DNA of 55,304 nt. Origin: JBCDBD01 sp039184335 (GTDB taxonomy: Bacteria; Bacteroidota; Bacteroidia; Flavobacteriales; Flavobacteriaceae). Below, in pieces: positions 25,994-34,914 of the stretch (position 1 is its first letter; every line of letters starts with the position of its first letter). The translations under genes and the position numbers were made by a program. Location: positions 1 through 55,304 of the forward strand of contig JBCDBD010000026.1 of NCBI GenBank assembly GCA_039184335.1, written 5' to 3'. A model generated the notes under the pieces. That model was not told the DNA's origin. It worked only from the letters and a program-made list of their open reading frames with translations, and searched no databases.

Positions 25994-26323
25994 ATGGATC
26001 TGCAAGAACAATTGAAAAACCTCTTTCCCGATCATATTCCAGAAGAAAACGGGACCCCAGAGCCCCAAAAGCCCACATACTGGCTTCAAGACGCCCCGAT
26101 CAGTTGCAAATATGAAAAGCGAAAGGGCAAACCAGTGACCATCTTGGAAGGATATACCGGGGCTGCTGCTGATTTTAAGAAACTGACCAAAGATTTAAAG
26201 ACCCTGCTCGGTGTCGGTGGAAGCTACAAAAACGAAACCATCATCATTCAAGGGGATTATCGCGATAAAATTATGGATTTCCTTAAAAAAAATGGGTTTT
26301 TGGTAAAAAGGGTCGGAGGCTAA
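25994..26323 (+). CDS. SUI1/eIF1-like translation factor (YciH family)
   Basis: A 109-aa protein with the SUI1 fold. Motifs: YEKRKGKPVTILEGYTGA with the basic strand-loop that contacts the ribosomal P site in eIF1, then LKTLLGVGGSYKNETIIIQGD and a C-terminal LKKNGFLVKRVGG. YciH homologues in bacteria modulate start-codon fidelity or act under stress. It follows the riboflavin-kinase-like gene by 3 bp. Confidence 0.9.
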   Translation: MDLQEQLKNLFPDHIPEENGTPEPQKPTYWLQDAPISCKYEKRKGKPVTILEGYTGAAADFKKLTKDLKTLLGVGGSYKNETIIIQGDYRDKIMDFLKKNGFLVKRVGG

Positions 26324-26409
26324 AATCATTGCTCCAACTTGATTCAGACTACCTGTTTGATTTACTGTTAAATTTAAACCATTCCGCTTCAGGTTTATCA
26401 AAAATTATT

Positions 26410-26439
26410 TTTGTTTTTTTAGTTTAAACCTTACTTTTA
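26410..26439 (+). promoter_or_regulatory. Promoter for DUF1835 gene
   Basis: A TTTG (-33) at 26410-26413, an 18-bp spacer and TACTTTTA (-7, one mismatch) at 26432-26439, 33 bp before the ATG at 26473. Confidence 0.45.
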
Positions 26440-26472
26440 GAGCCTCTAACCAACGAAAACTACATCCTGAAA

Positions 26473-27405
26473 ATGAAATCACTGTTGCACATTACCAATG
26501 GGGATAGTTTTACAGAAAGGTTGCAATCACTACCACTTAAGGGCGATATCATTACTTGGAGGGAAATGTTGTGTGAAGGAAAGACCTTGAGCAACGTGGG
26601 GAGTGAATCTTTCTGGAAAACCCGTTTCGAGTTCCTTCATAAAAACTACAAAGTGTCCAAATCGTGGTTTGTAGAAAAAACCTTAAAAGAATACCGGTCA
26701 TTGTGCAACCATAAGCAACAAGACCAGATTGTGCTCTGGTTCGAATACGACCTTTTTTGTCAAATCAACATGATTGCCGTACTGAGCTGGTTGAAGACAC
26801 ACCGAAGGCATGCTGAGATTTCACTGGTATGTAGCGGCAATGAAGATGATACGGACAGGTTGTATGCATTAAATGAACTCAGCGATGCACAATTGCTCAA
26901 GCTCTACCAAAATCGCACTGTGTTGACCCAAGACGACATTGAATATGCCGACTACGTGTGGCAGCTTTATTGCAGCGACAACCCTATTCGGCTTGAAAAC
27001 CTTACCGACTACCAACATTTTCAGTTCGACTACCTTTCTGATGCCATAAAGGCGCATTTACAGCGTTTTCCAACTATCAAAAACGGATTGAACAGTGTCG
27101 AAAATAAAATATTGAACATTGCCATCGCAGAAAAACCGGACACAAAAACCGCACTTTTGGGTACCGTTTTGAAAAATCAAGGGGTCTATGGATTTGGTGA
27201 CACCCAATACGAACGCGCCATTGCATCCATTAAGCCCTTGTTTTCATCCTTCAAACCCGTTCGGCTCTCCAGAAAAGGAAAAGAAGTGCTCGAGGGCAAG
27301 GCAAATTACTATGCTAACATTCGTGATAATGATGCCTATCTAGGGGGTGCCTTGAAGTATAACTTTCTGTACAATACTGCTGCCAATCGAATCTTAAAGC
27401 TCTAA
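26473..27405 (+). CDS. DUF1835 domain protein
   Basis: A 310-aa cytoplasmic protein. It opens with MKSLLHITNGDSFTERL and continues GDIITWREMLCEG, both characteristic of DUF1835, followed by DQIVLWFEYDLFCQINMIAV and a helical C-terminal half containing LLGTVLKNQGVYGFGDTQYE, similar to the winged-helix tail of DUF3658-type partners. Function unknown. The nucleoside phosphorylase gene follows after 10 bp, suggesting an operon. Confidence 0.8.
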   Translation: MKSLLHITNGDSFTERLQSLPLKGDIITWREMLCEGKTLSNVGSESFWKTRFEFLHKNYKVSKSWFVEKTLKEYRSLCNHKQQDQIVLWFEYDLFCQINMIAVLSWLKTHRRHAEISLVCSGNEDDTDRLYALNELSDAQLLKLYQNRTVLTQDDIEYADYVWQLYCSDNPIRLENLTDYQHFQFDYLSDAIKAHLQRFPTIKNGLNSVENKILNIAIAEKPDTKTALLGTVLKNQGVYGFGDTQYERAIASIKPLFSSFKPVRLSRKGKEVLEGKANYYANIRDNDAYLGGALKYNFLYNTAANRILKL

Positions 27406-27415
27406 AAACGGCCAA

Positions 27416-28285
27416 ATGGCGATTGGCGACTCAGAGTTGATTCTCAACGCAGATGGCAGTATCTACCACCTCAAGTTATTGCCGGGTGACATTTCAGATA
27501 CCATCATCACCGTAGGCGACCCCGACAGGGTGGGCCAAGTATCAAAATATTTTGATACCCTAACACTAAAAAAGGGAAAAAGAGAGTTTGTCACCCATTC
27601 CGGCACCCTAAAGGGAACCAAGCTTTCCGTGATTTCAACAGGAATTGGAACCGATAACATTGACATTGTTCTCAATGAGCTCGACGCCTTGGCCAACATC
27701 GATTTCAAGACAAGAACCAAGAAACCCCAAAAAATCACCCTAAATTTTATACGGATTGGTACATCAGGTGCCATTCAAGAAGATGTACCGGTAGATTCGT
27801 TCTTGATGAGCGAACTCGCCATAGGATTGGATGGACTTCTGCACTTTTACGATAGCCTTGCCATACAAAGAAGGCACATGCAACAGCATTTTCAAGAACA
27901 TATGGGCTGGAAAGACGCAAACATAGCGCCTTATATCGTGGATTTTGACAGCGATTTGGCGAAAACCCTTATTTCAAATCGTATACGATTAGGGGTAACC
28001 ATAACAAATTCAGGATTTTATGGTCCACAGGGGAGAACACTGCGTTTAACGCCCAGATTTCGTGATTTTAATGAGCTCTTGGCTTCTTATCACTTTGAAA
28101 ACAGACATATTACCAATCTTGAAATGGAAACTGCGGGTATCTATGGCCTTTCTCGGTTGTTGGGTCACAAAGCGGTTTCGTTGAATGCCATTTTGGCCAA
28201 CAGGGCAACCGGTACTTTTTCTGAAAACCCGCAGGCCACGGTTGATGAATTGATCCAATACACCCTACAAAAACTGACTTCATAG
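27416..28285 (+). CDS. Nucleoside phosphorylase (PNP/UDP family)
   Basis: A 289-aa enzyme of the purine/uridine phosphorylase family, which cleaves nucleosides with phosphate. Motifs: DTIITVGDPDRVGQVSKYFD (phosphate-binding GDPxR), LSVISTGIGTDNIDIVLNEL, FIRIGTSGAIQEDVPVDSF, and NLEMETAGIYGLSRLLGHKA with the substrate-binding ExET-like EMETAG. Closest to uridine phosphorylase-like proteins. Cytoplasmic, nucleoside salvage. Probably co-transcribed with the DUF1835 gene. Confidence 0.85.
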   Translation: MAIGDSELILNADGSIYHLKLLPGDISDTIITVGDPDRVGQVSKYFDTLTLKKGKREFVTHSGTLKGTKLSVISTGIGTDNIDIVLNELDALANIDFKTRTKKPQKITLNFIRIGTSGAIQEDVPVDSFLMSELAIGLDGLLHFYDSLAIQRRHMQQHFQEHMGWKDANIAPYIVDFDSDLAKTLISNRIRLGVTITNSGFYGPQGRTLRLTPRFRDFNELLASYHFENRHITNLEMETAGIYGLSRLLGHKAVSLNAILANRATGTFSENPQATVDELIQYTLQKLTS

Positions 28286-28330
28286 GGCAGGGCTTAACAT
28301 TGTCTTTATATGCATTGGGTCCTGTTTTAA

Positions 28331-28338
28331 TATTTTTG
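28331..28338 (+). promoter_or_regulatory. -7 promoter box for ppk
   Basis: TATTTTTG matches TAnnTTTG, ending 13 bp before the ppk ATG at 28352. No well-spaced -33 element is evident. Confidence 0.4.
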
Positions 28339-28351
28339 GGAAAATCGAAAA

Positions 28352-30379
28352 ATGGAAACCAGACCACTCAACAATAGAGACAGTAATTGGCTCTATTTCA
28401 ATGAAAGAGTATTGCTTGAGGCTGCCAATACAGCTACCCCCTTACTGGAACGCTTAACGTTTTTGGCGATTTTTTCCTCCAACCTGGATGAATTCTTCAA
28501 AGTGCGTATTTCACAGCTGCGGCAGTTGAAATCAGTAGACAAAAGTCTTAGAAAAAAACTCGTGCTAAAAGCCAATAAAAACCTGAAGTTCATTCTCAAA
28601 ACGGTAGAAAGCCAACAAAAATACTTTGGCCAGGTGATTGGCGAGACCTTGAGCGCCCTGGAGCAGCACCAGATCTACCTAAGAAAGCCAAAACAGTTGA
28701 ACGGTACCCAAAAGGCCTATCTATCTGAATTGTTCAAAGAAAACATCCAACAAGATTGTGGGATACTCCAAGAAAAAAAGCCTTCTTTTTTGAAAGATGG
28801 CCAATGCTACCTTGCCGTTCATTTTGACAATGATGATTTCGATTTGGTTGCAATACCCACTGAAAACCATGACCGATTTGTTAAATTACCAGGTGATGGC
28901 CATCAGTTCATCTTTTTGGACGATGTGTTAAAAACCAATTTGCACCTGCTGTTTCCAGATCAAGAGATCAAGGGCAGCTATGCCATAAAGATGTCCCGTG
29001 ATGCTGAACTCTACTTAGAAGATGATTATAACGATACCGAATTGGTCGAGAGAATCTATGAATCATTGGGCAACCGAAAGTCGGGTCAGCCTACACGTTT
29101 GTTGTACGATATGAACATGCCCGCCCCACTTCAGGCCTCCATCAAAGAGCAGTTTCATTTGGGCGATGTAGATATGCTGTTGGGTGGCGAATACCATAAC
29201 TTATCTGATTTTTTTGGTTTTCCCCAAGTAGATCCCGCACTGCTCTATGCACCAAAACCCCCATTGAAGCATCCAGTCCTATCCGCCACATCATCAATTT
29301 TTGATACCCTCTCAGAAAAAGACCAACTGGTACACTTTCCCTATCAAGAGTTTGATACGGTTGAAAATTTTATCCAATCCGCAGCATCTGATAGCAATGT
29401 GACCCGTTTAAAGATGACCCTATATCGAATTGCCAAGACCTCTGCATTGACCGATGCGATCTTGACCGCCTTGGAAAATGGCAAAGAAGTAGTGCTGTTT
29501 GTTGAAGCCAAAGCAAGGTTCGATGAAGAGAACAATATCATGTGGGGCCGTATTTTCAAGGAAAAGGGAGCCCGTGTGATCTTTAGTGTGCCCAATATTA
29601 AGGTACACTCGAAAGTCGCTTTGGTCGAGCGCAATGAAAATGGGGAGACCAAACGCTATGGATATATCGGAACCGGCAACTTCAATGCCAAAACCGCCAA
29701 AATCTATTGCGATCATGGGCTCTTGACCGCAAACCAGAACATCTTGAACGATCTTTCACAGGTGTTTCTGGTCTTGGAGCGAAAGTTGATCATACCAAGA
29801 TTGAGACATTTGGTGGTGTCACCTTTTACGACACGACAGGTATTCTTAGAACTTATCGAAAATGAGATCACGAATGCCCGATTGGGCAAAAAAGCAAGGA
29901 TTACCGCAAAAATGAACAGTTTAGAAGATTCTAAAATGATTTTTGCCCTCTATAAAGCCAGTGAAGCTGGCGTTGAAGTAAGACTACTGGTTCGTGGATT
30001 TTGTTGCTTGATAACCAGACAAGAAGAATTAAAAGAACATGAGAAACCGATTTTAGTGACCAGTATTGTGGACCGGTATCTTGAGCATGGTCGTATTTAC
30101 CTTTTTGAGAATGGTGGTGAAGAAAAAATGTATATTGGTTCTGCCGATTGGATGACCAGAAACCTAGACAAGCGCATCGAAGTACTCGCCCCTATTCTTG
30201 ATGCTTCGGTCTTTCAAGAGTTAAAGGATATTCTAGAGATCCAGTTGAATGATAATGTTAAAGCCAGGCTATTGGGTACCGAAGCCACCAACATCACTGT
30301 ACCGAAAAGGGAAAACGACCCCCCTATTCGATCGCAATATGCCATCTATGACTATCTAAAGGCCAAACTTGATGGATAG
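28352..30379 (+). CDS. ppk1: Polyphosphate kinase 1
   Basis: A 675-aa PPK1 that reversibly makes inorganic polyphosphate from ATP. N-terminal domain: NWLYFNERVLLEAANTATPL and SSNLDEFFKVRISQLRQL. Catalytic part: two phospholipase D-like halves with VLFVEAKARFDEENNIMWGR, IKVHSKVALVERN (His of the active site), and YGYIGTGNFNAKTAKIYCDHG; the second has YIGSADWMTRNLDKRIEV. Length is normal for PPK1. The stop at 30379 overlaps the start of the next gene by 8 bp, so polyphosphate synthesis is translationally coupled to that protein. Confidence 0.95.
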   Translation: METRPLNNRDSNWLYFNERVLLEAANTATPLLERLTFLAIFSSNLDEFFKVRISQLRQLKSVDKSLRKKLVLKANKNLKFILKTVESQQKYFGQVIGETLSALEQHQIYLRKPKQLNGTQKAYLSELFKENIQQDCGILQEKKPSFLKDGQCYLAVHFDNDDFDLVAIPTENHDRFVKLPGDGHQFIFLDDVLKTNLHLLFPDQEIKGSYAIKMSRDAELYLEDDYNDTELVERIYESLGNRKSGQPTRLLYDMNMPAPLQASIKEQFHLGDVDMLLGGEYHNLSDFFGFPQVDPALLYAPKPPLKHPVLSATSSIFDTLSEKDQLVHFPYQEFDTVENFIQSAASDSNVTRLKMTLYRIAKTSALTDAILTALENGKEVVLFVEAKARFDEENNIMWGRIFKEKGARVIFSVPNIKVHSKVALVERNENGETKRYGYIGTGNFNAKTAKIYCDHGLLTANQNILNDLSQVFLVLERKLIIPRLRHLVVSPFTTRQVFLELIENEITNARLGKKARITAKMNSLEDSKMIFALYKASEAGVEVRLLVRGFCCLITRQEELKEHEKPILVTSIVDRYLEHGRIYLFENGGEEKMYIGSADWMTRNLDKRIEVLAPILDASVFQELKDILEIQLNDNVKARLLGTEATNITVPKRENDPPIRSQYAIYDYLKAKLDG

Positions 30380-31226
30380 CATCAATGTAATAGGAGTTCC
30401 CGAACACTTTAATTTACCTTGGCATCTTGCCATTGCAGATGGTGCATTCAGCAATAAGGGTATTGAGGTGAATTGGAGGGCTGTTCCTGAAGGCACCGGA
30501 CGTATGTGCCAGATGTTGCAGAACAATGAAGCCGATATCGCCATAATTCTCACTGAGGGAATCGTCAAAAGCATCGCAGAAGGAAATCCATGCCGCATTG
30601 TCCAAGAATATGTGGCCTCTCCCCTTTTGTGGGGCATTCATGTCGCCCATGGCAGTAATTTCAAATCACTCAGTGATCTCTATGGTAAAAAAGCAGCAAT
30701 CAGCAGATATGGCAGTGGAAGCCATTTAATGGCATTTGTAAATGCGCATCACCAGCAATGGAACCCAAAAGGGCTACAATTTGAAGTGGTACATACCCTT
30801 GAAGGGGGAATTCGTGCCTTGACAGAAGGCATCGCTGATTACTTTATGTGGGAGCGTTTTACCACCAAACCATGGGTAGATGCCGGTATCTTTAGACGAT
30901 TGGACGACTGCCCGACCCCTTGGCCCTGTTTTGTAATCGCATGTACCCTGAAATACATCGAAACCAAGCCCCAGGTCTTGCACAACGTATTGCATACCAT
31001 CAATTCGTATACCAGCACATTCAAGCAACGACCCAACATCAGCCACGAACTTGCTGACCGCTATCAGCAAAAATTGGAAGACGTCACCACTTGGTTGACC
31101 TTGACCCAATGGAGCCAAAAACAAATGGAATTATCCACTGCCGAGAAAGTACAGCATACGCTACGCCAATTGGAACTTATCGGCAAACACCTTCCAGTTG
31201 ATGAATTACTTTACCAAAACATTTGA
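30372..31226 (+). CDS. Substrate-binding-protein-like protein (NMT1/THI5-like fold)
   Basis: A 284-aa protein of the periplasmic-binding-protein type II fold. Motifs: VIGVPEHFNLPWHLAIADGA, GIEVNWRAVPEGTGRMCQML, EADIAIILTEGIVKSIAEGN and SDLYGKKAAISRYGSGSHLM. Unlike ABC transporter binding proteins it has no signal peptide, and no permease or ATPase gene is adjacent. It may act in the cytoplasm, as do THI5-type and some enzyme or sensor members. The ATG at 30372 overlaps the ppk1 stop by 8 bp. Confidence 0.75.
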   Translation: MDSINVIGVPEHFNLPWHLAIADGAFSNKGIEVNWRAVPEGTGRMCQMLQNNEADIAIILTEGIVKSIAEGNPCRIVQEYVASPLLWGIHVAHGSNFKSLSDLYGKKAAISRYGSGSHLMAFVNAHHQQWNPKGLQFEVVHTLEGGIRALTEGIADYFMWERFTTKPWVDAGIFRRLDDCPTPWPCFVIACTLKYIETKPQVLHNVLHTINSYTSTFKQRPNISHELADRYQQKLEDVTTWLTLTQWSQKQMELSTAEKVQHTLRQLELIGKHLPVDELLYQNI

Positions 31227-31234
31227 AAAAAACC

Positions 31235-31669
31235 TTACTTGACACCCAATAACGTATGGGGAAAATGACGATTCATCAATTTTTCAAATTGTTCATCTGA
31301 CAAGGGCTTGGCCAAATATTCCTTGACCGAAGCAAATTTTGATGCCTTTTGCCTGACCTGATCGTCACTGTGAATGGTCAGCAGTGTCAAGAACACCTTG
31401 TCTTTTTGAGTGGCGGTAAACTCGCGTTCAAAGACCTCCAAAAAGTCCCACCCGTTCATTACTGGCATCTCGATATCTAAAATGACCAGGCACTTGCCAA
31501 ACATGGGGTCATCTAAATGGGCACGAAGAAAATCCAGTGCCTCAGCACCATTTTCGGCGGTATTGACCTCCAATTCTGGAGCTAGGTTGTCCAAAAAAAT
31601 TTTGTTCAAAAAGATGGTAGTTTCATCATCATCTACCATCAAAACAGATTGAATTTCTAAATGTCTCAT
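31235..31669 (-). CDS. Single-domain response regulator
   Basis: A 144-aa receiver protein. Acidic pocket VDDDETT (13-15), phospho-acceptor Asp65 in LVILDIEMPVMNGWDFL, conserved Thr in LLTIHS and Lys in YLAKPLSD. There is no output domain, so it is a CheY-like or phosphorelay element, of the type seen with histidine kinases that carry PAS domains. The frame opens at 31735, but ATG 31669 is 25 bp past a perfect promoter box. The cognate kinase is not evident; the large propeller kinase of this window, lacking its own receiver, is far away. Confidence 0.9.
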   Translation of the reverse strand: MRHLEIQSVLMVDDDETTIFLNKIFLDNLAPELEVNTAENGAEALDFLRAHLDDPMFGKCLVILDIEMPVMNGWDFLEVFEREFTATQKDKVFLTLLTIHSDDQVRQKASKFASVKEYLAKPLSDEQFEKLMNRHFPHTLLGVK

Positions 31670-31694
31670 AGGGGGATACAGTATTTTTTTATAA

Positions 31695-31702
31695 CAAACG
31701 TA
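31695..31702 (-). promoter_or_regulatory. -7 promoter box for response regulator
   Basis: TACGTTTG on the minus strand, with a T-run 19 bp upstream as -33. It lies 25 bp before the ATG at 31669 and 26 bp downstream of the ung stop. Confidence 0.5.
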
Positions 31703-31728
31703 GTAATTTTCTTTATATTTTAAAAAAA

Positions 31729-32394
31729 TTACCAAATAATAGCATCTTTTCCCATTTTTTTGAGCATTAGGTTAGCCTTGCTAAAATGTTGGTTGCCAAA
31801 CCAAAGCCCCCTATTGGCACTTAAGGGTGAGGGATGCCCGGAAGTAAGCACGTGATGTTTTCCGGTATCGATCAATCTTGATTTTTTTTTGGCGAATCCT
31901 CCCCACAACAAAAAAACCAATCCAGCTTGTTTTTCAGAGAGCATTCGAATCACAGCGTCTGTAAATTGCTCCCATCCCCTATTTTGATGGCTTCCCGCTT
32001 GGTTTGCCCGTACGGTAAGGGTAGCATTCAGTAAAAGCACCCCCTGTCTTGCCCAGCGTTCCAAATTACCGCTCTTTGGGTAAGGTGCACCGGTATCGAC
32101 CTTGATTTCCTTAAAGATATTGACCAACGAAGGCGGGTGCGGAATACCATCCCTTACCGAAAAACATAGCCCATTGGCCTGCTTGGGACCATGATAGGGG
32201 TCTTGCCCGATGATGACCACTTTGGTGTCTTGAAAAATACAATGGTCAAATGCAGCAAAGATTTCAGATCCCCTAGGGTAACAGGTCTGTGTCCGGTATT
32301 CATTTTTTACAAATCGGGCCAGCTCTTGAAAATAAGGTTGCTCAAATTCATATTGCAAATGCACTTTCCAAGTGGGTTCAATGGTTACATTCAT
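31729..32394 (-). CDS. ung: Uracil-DNA glycosylase
   Basis: A 221-aa family 1 UDG that removes uracil from DNA. Catalytic water-activating motif GQDPYHG at 63-69, NGLCFSV (uracil specificity), LLLNATLTV, and HPSPLS in the DNA-intercalation loop. Length matches E. coli Ung. Cytoplasmic base-excision repair. Divergent from the dgcA-like gene, 88 bp apart. Confidence 0.96.
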   Translation of the reverse strand: MNVTIEPTWKVHLQYEFEQPYFQELARFVKNEYRTQTCYPRGSEIFAAFDHCIFQDTKVVIIGQDPYHGPKQANGLCFSVRDGIPHPPSLVNIFKEIKVDTGAPYPKSGNLERWARQGVLLLNATLTVRANQAGSHQNRGWEQFTDAVIRMLSEKQAGLVFLLWGGFAKKKSRLIDTGKHHVLTSGHPSPLSANRGLWFGNQHFSKANLMLKKMGKDAIIW

Positions 32395-32482
32395 AAATCA
32401 AGTTTTGAAAATATGTTCAAATCGGATCAATCAGACCAACTTTGACCTATATTTAGACTTTCGATGCCGTTAAAGCTAAAAC

Positions 32483-33526
32483 ATGCAGGTCGATTTTCGT
32501 ATCATTTATCTGAAAAAACGTTTTCCGTTACGGATCAGTCGTGGTGTACGTGATGGACAGTACAACCTATTCGTTTCGATTTCGGACCAAGGCCATACGG
32601 GTTGGGGCGAAACCTCTCCCGGCGAAACCGAAGGGACAGCTACGGCAGAAGCGGCCCAAAGCCAGTTAGAAGGCTTTTTAAGATCCGTTACCATAAAACA
32701 GTCCATCCATAAGGTCTATGATACTGCCCTCAAGCACAAGGTGGCCCCCTGTGCCCTGGCCGCACTTGATATGGCCCTTTGGGATCTAAAGGCCAAAAAG
32801 GCCCAAATGCCATTATACCAGCTTTTGGGGGTTTCAAAGCCCCAACACCCTACTTCTATCACCTTGGGCATCATGGCCCCTGAAGAAGCTAGGCAACGGC
32901 TGCCCCTATTGCTCAAAGAACAGCATATCAACACACTCAAGGTAAAACTGGGCAGCAACGAAGGTATTGAGGCCGATAAGGCCATGTACCATGAAGTACT
33001 GCACTACCATAAAAAGCACCCTATTTCCATAAGGGTCGATGCCAATGGTGGGTGGAACGTGACAGAAGCCAAGCACATGATGCAATGGCTGTCTGAGCAC
33101 AACTGTGCATATGTGGAACAACCATTAAAAGAAGGTGAAGAACACTATTTACCAGAACTGTTTAAAAACCGCCCCCTACCTATTTTTGTTGATGAATCGT
33201 GCCGTTTTGCAACCGATATCCCAAAATGGGCAGATGCCGTTGATGGGGTCAACCTGAAACTGATGAAGTGCGGCGGTATTACCGGGGCATTGCGTATCAT
33301 CGCTACGGCCCAGGCACACCAACTAAAAACAATGATTGGCTGCATGGGCGAAACCTCAATATCGATTGCCGCGGGAGCAGCTGTTTCTGGTGCGCTGCAC
33401 CATATTGACCTTGATTCACATTTGAACCTTGATCCCGATCCCTGTGAAGGGGCACCCTTAGTGAACGGCATCACTATGCCATTGGACATTCCTGGGCATG
33501 GGGGAGCATTCAAATCAGCGACCTAA
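32483..33526 (+). CDS. dgcA: Dipeptide epimerase / N-acetyl-D-glutamate racemase-like enolase-superfamily enzyme
   Basis: A 347-aa muconate-lactonizing-type enolase superfamily protein. Catalytic lysines in LKVKLG (~153-157) and NLKLMKCGG (~251-258); metal ligands in RVDANGGW, YVEQPL and FVDESC. This matches Ala-D/L-Glu epimerases. The adjacent DUF1611 gene, starting one base after its stop, suggests the specific DgcA role: in the described DgcN-DgcA route D-glutamate is N-acylated by DgcN and racemised by DgcA. An ordinary peptidoglycan dipeptide epimerase remains possible. No signal peptide. Confidence 0.75.
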   Translation: MQVDFRIIYLKKRFPLRISRGVRDGQYNLFVSISDQGHTGWGETSPGETEGTATAEAAQSQLEGFLRSVTIKQSIHKVYDTALKHKVAPCALAALDMALWDLKAKKAQMPLYQLLGVSKPQHPTSITLGIMAPEEARQRLPLLLKEQHINTLKVKLGSNEGIEADKAMYHEVLHYHKKHPISIRVDANGGWNVTEAKHMMQWLSEHNCAYVEQPLKEGEEHYLPELFKNRPLPIFVDESCRFATDIPKWADAVDGVNLKLMKCGGITGALRIIATAQAHQLKTMIGCMGETSISIAAGAAVSGALHHIDLDSHLNLDPDPCEGAPLVNGITMPLDIPGHGGAFKSAT

Positions 33527-34567
33527 ATGTTTGAACCCCACCAAAACATATGCATATATATGGAAGGCGCCCTGGACAACGACTCCGGTAAAATGGGGTT
33601 TGGACTGATGCGCTTCTCGAAGCACCCCATTGTGTGTGTGATTGACAGTCATTATACAGGCAAATCAGTACAAGAAGCGGTAGGTTTGCCCTATTCCATT
33701 CCCGTAGTGGCCAATGTGGACGCGGCCATTGCCCTGCAGGCAGAAATCATGGTACTTGGCATCGCTCCTAGCGGTGGTCGTTTTCCCGAAGCTTGGGATA
33801 CGCCGATTTCGCATGCCCTTCGCAACGGACTTTCCTTGATCAACGGATTGCACGATGACCTGAACGCCCGTTTCGGACACTTGTTAAAAAGAAATACCAT
33901 TTGGGATGTTCGCAAACCCGGGCATTCCTATCCCATCGCTACAGGAAAAGCGGCCAAACTTCAAAACAAACGGGTATTGATGATCGGTACCGATATGGCC
34001 GCCGGTAAAATGACAGCGGGACTGGAACTGTATGCCGCGCTTTTAAACAATGGTATCAACACAGGTTTTGTGCCCACCGGACAGATTGGGATTACCTTAA
34101 TGGGCAATGGTATTCCATTAGATGCCATAAAGGTTGATCAGGCTGCTGGTGCCGTCGAACAAGCGGTTGTAGAACAGGCCGACAAAGCTGTGGTCATTAT
34201 CGAGGGACAAGGCTCCTTGGCGCATCCAGGGAGCACAGCCACCCTGCCCTTGATTCGTGGGTCGCAGGCCACCCACTTTATTTTATGCCATAAGGCGGCC
34301 CATACCCATTTGCGCTATCCCGTTTCGCATGTGCCCATTCCACCCCTTGATGAATTTATTGCGCTGAACGAGGCCGTGGCCAAAGTCTGTGGTTCCCAGG
34401 CAGGGGCCAAAACTATTGGCATTGCCTTGAACACTGTTGGTTTGGATGGGTCTACCGCACAAAAAAAAATTAAGGAAGTCGAAAAATTGACGGGGTTGCC
34501 AACAACCGATGTGGTACGGTTTGGCGTGGAAAAATTAAGCCATGCGGTGGTAAGAGGTCAAAACTAA
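33527..34567 (+). CDS. dgcN: DUF1611 protein, D-glutamate N-acyltransferase-like (DgcN)
   Basis: A 346-aa protein of the DUF1611 family. N-terminal domain with ICVYME-like start and VCVIDSHYTGKSV (~40-52); C-terminal P-loop domain with Walker A-like GTDMAAGKMTAG (~157-168), FVPTGQIGI and VVIIEGQGSLAHPG. DUF1611 proteins include DgcN, reported as a D-glutamate N-acyltransferase in marine bacteria and archaea. Pairing with the enolase-superfamily gene directly upstream (no intergenic bases) supports this. Substrate specificity cannot be read from sequence alone. Confidence 0.75.
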   Translation: MFEPHQNICIYMEGALDNDSGKMGFGLMRFSKHPIVCVIDSHYTGKSVQEAVGLPYSIPVVANVDAAIALQAEIMVLGIAPSGGRFPEAWDTPISHALRNGLSLINGLHDDLNARFGHLLKRNTIWDVRKPGHSYPIATGKAAKLQNKRVLMIGTDMAAGKMTAGLELYAALLNNGINTGFVPTGQIGITLMGNGIPLDAIKVDQAAGAVEQAVVEQADKAVVIIEGQGSLAHPGSTATLPLIRGSQATHFILCHKAAHTHLRYPVSHVPIPPLDEFIALNEAVAKVCGSQAGAKTIGIALNTVGLDGSTAQKKIKEVEKLTGLPTTDVVRFGVEKLSHAVVRGQN

Positions 34568-34914
34568 TGCTATTGCCAGGGCATCGCAAGGCAGTTTGCA
34601 ACTGGGTAGTCCCAACAAAAAGGTATTGCGAACCTATTTGGAAAACCAGGTTTTCACAATCACCTACCTTCGATAGGCACATATCGAAATGACAGTTGTT
34701 AAAAATTCTTTCAGAAAGTGCCGTGGAAACCATGGAATGCTATTTTTTTCTCCGAACTTCGTTCACCTTGGGGTGAAGGCTTGATGTACTGGCAGACTTC
34801 GCCAATTTAGAAGAATTTAGACCCATAGAAGCACATACCTCAATAAATGGACCATTAAGGAAACCTTTTTATCCCTTTCCGCAAACCCCTATCTTTGCTC
34901 CGCTGGAAAAAGAT
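34568..34914. other. 347-bp leader region before mutS2-like gene
   Basis: No credible gene. The region ends with a clear promoter box at 34890-34897. No hairpin terminator for the preceding gene was recognised. Confidence 0.45.
34890..34897 (+). promoter_or_regulatory. -7 promoter box for mutS2-like gene
   Basis: TATCTTTG, an exact TAnnTTTG, 17 bp before the ATG at 34915. Confidence 0.55.
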
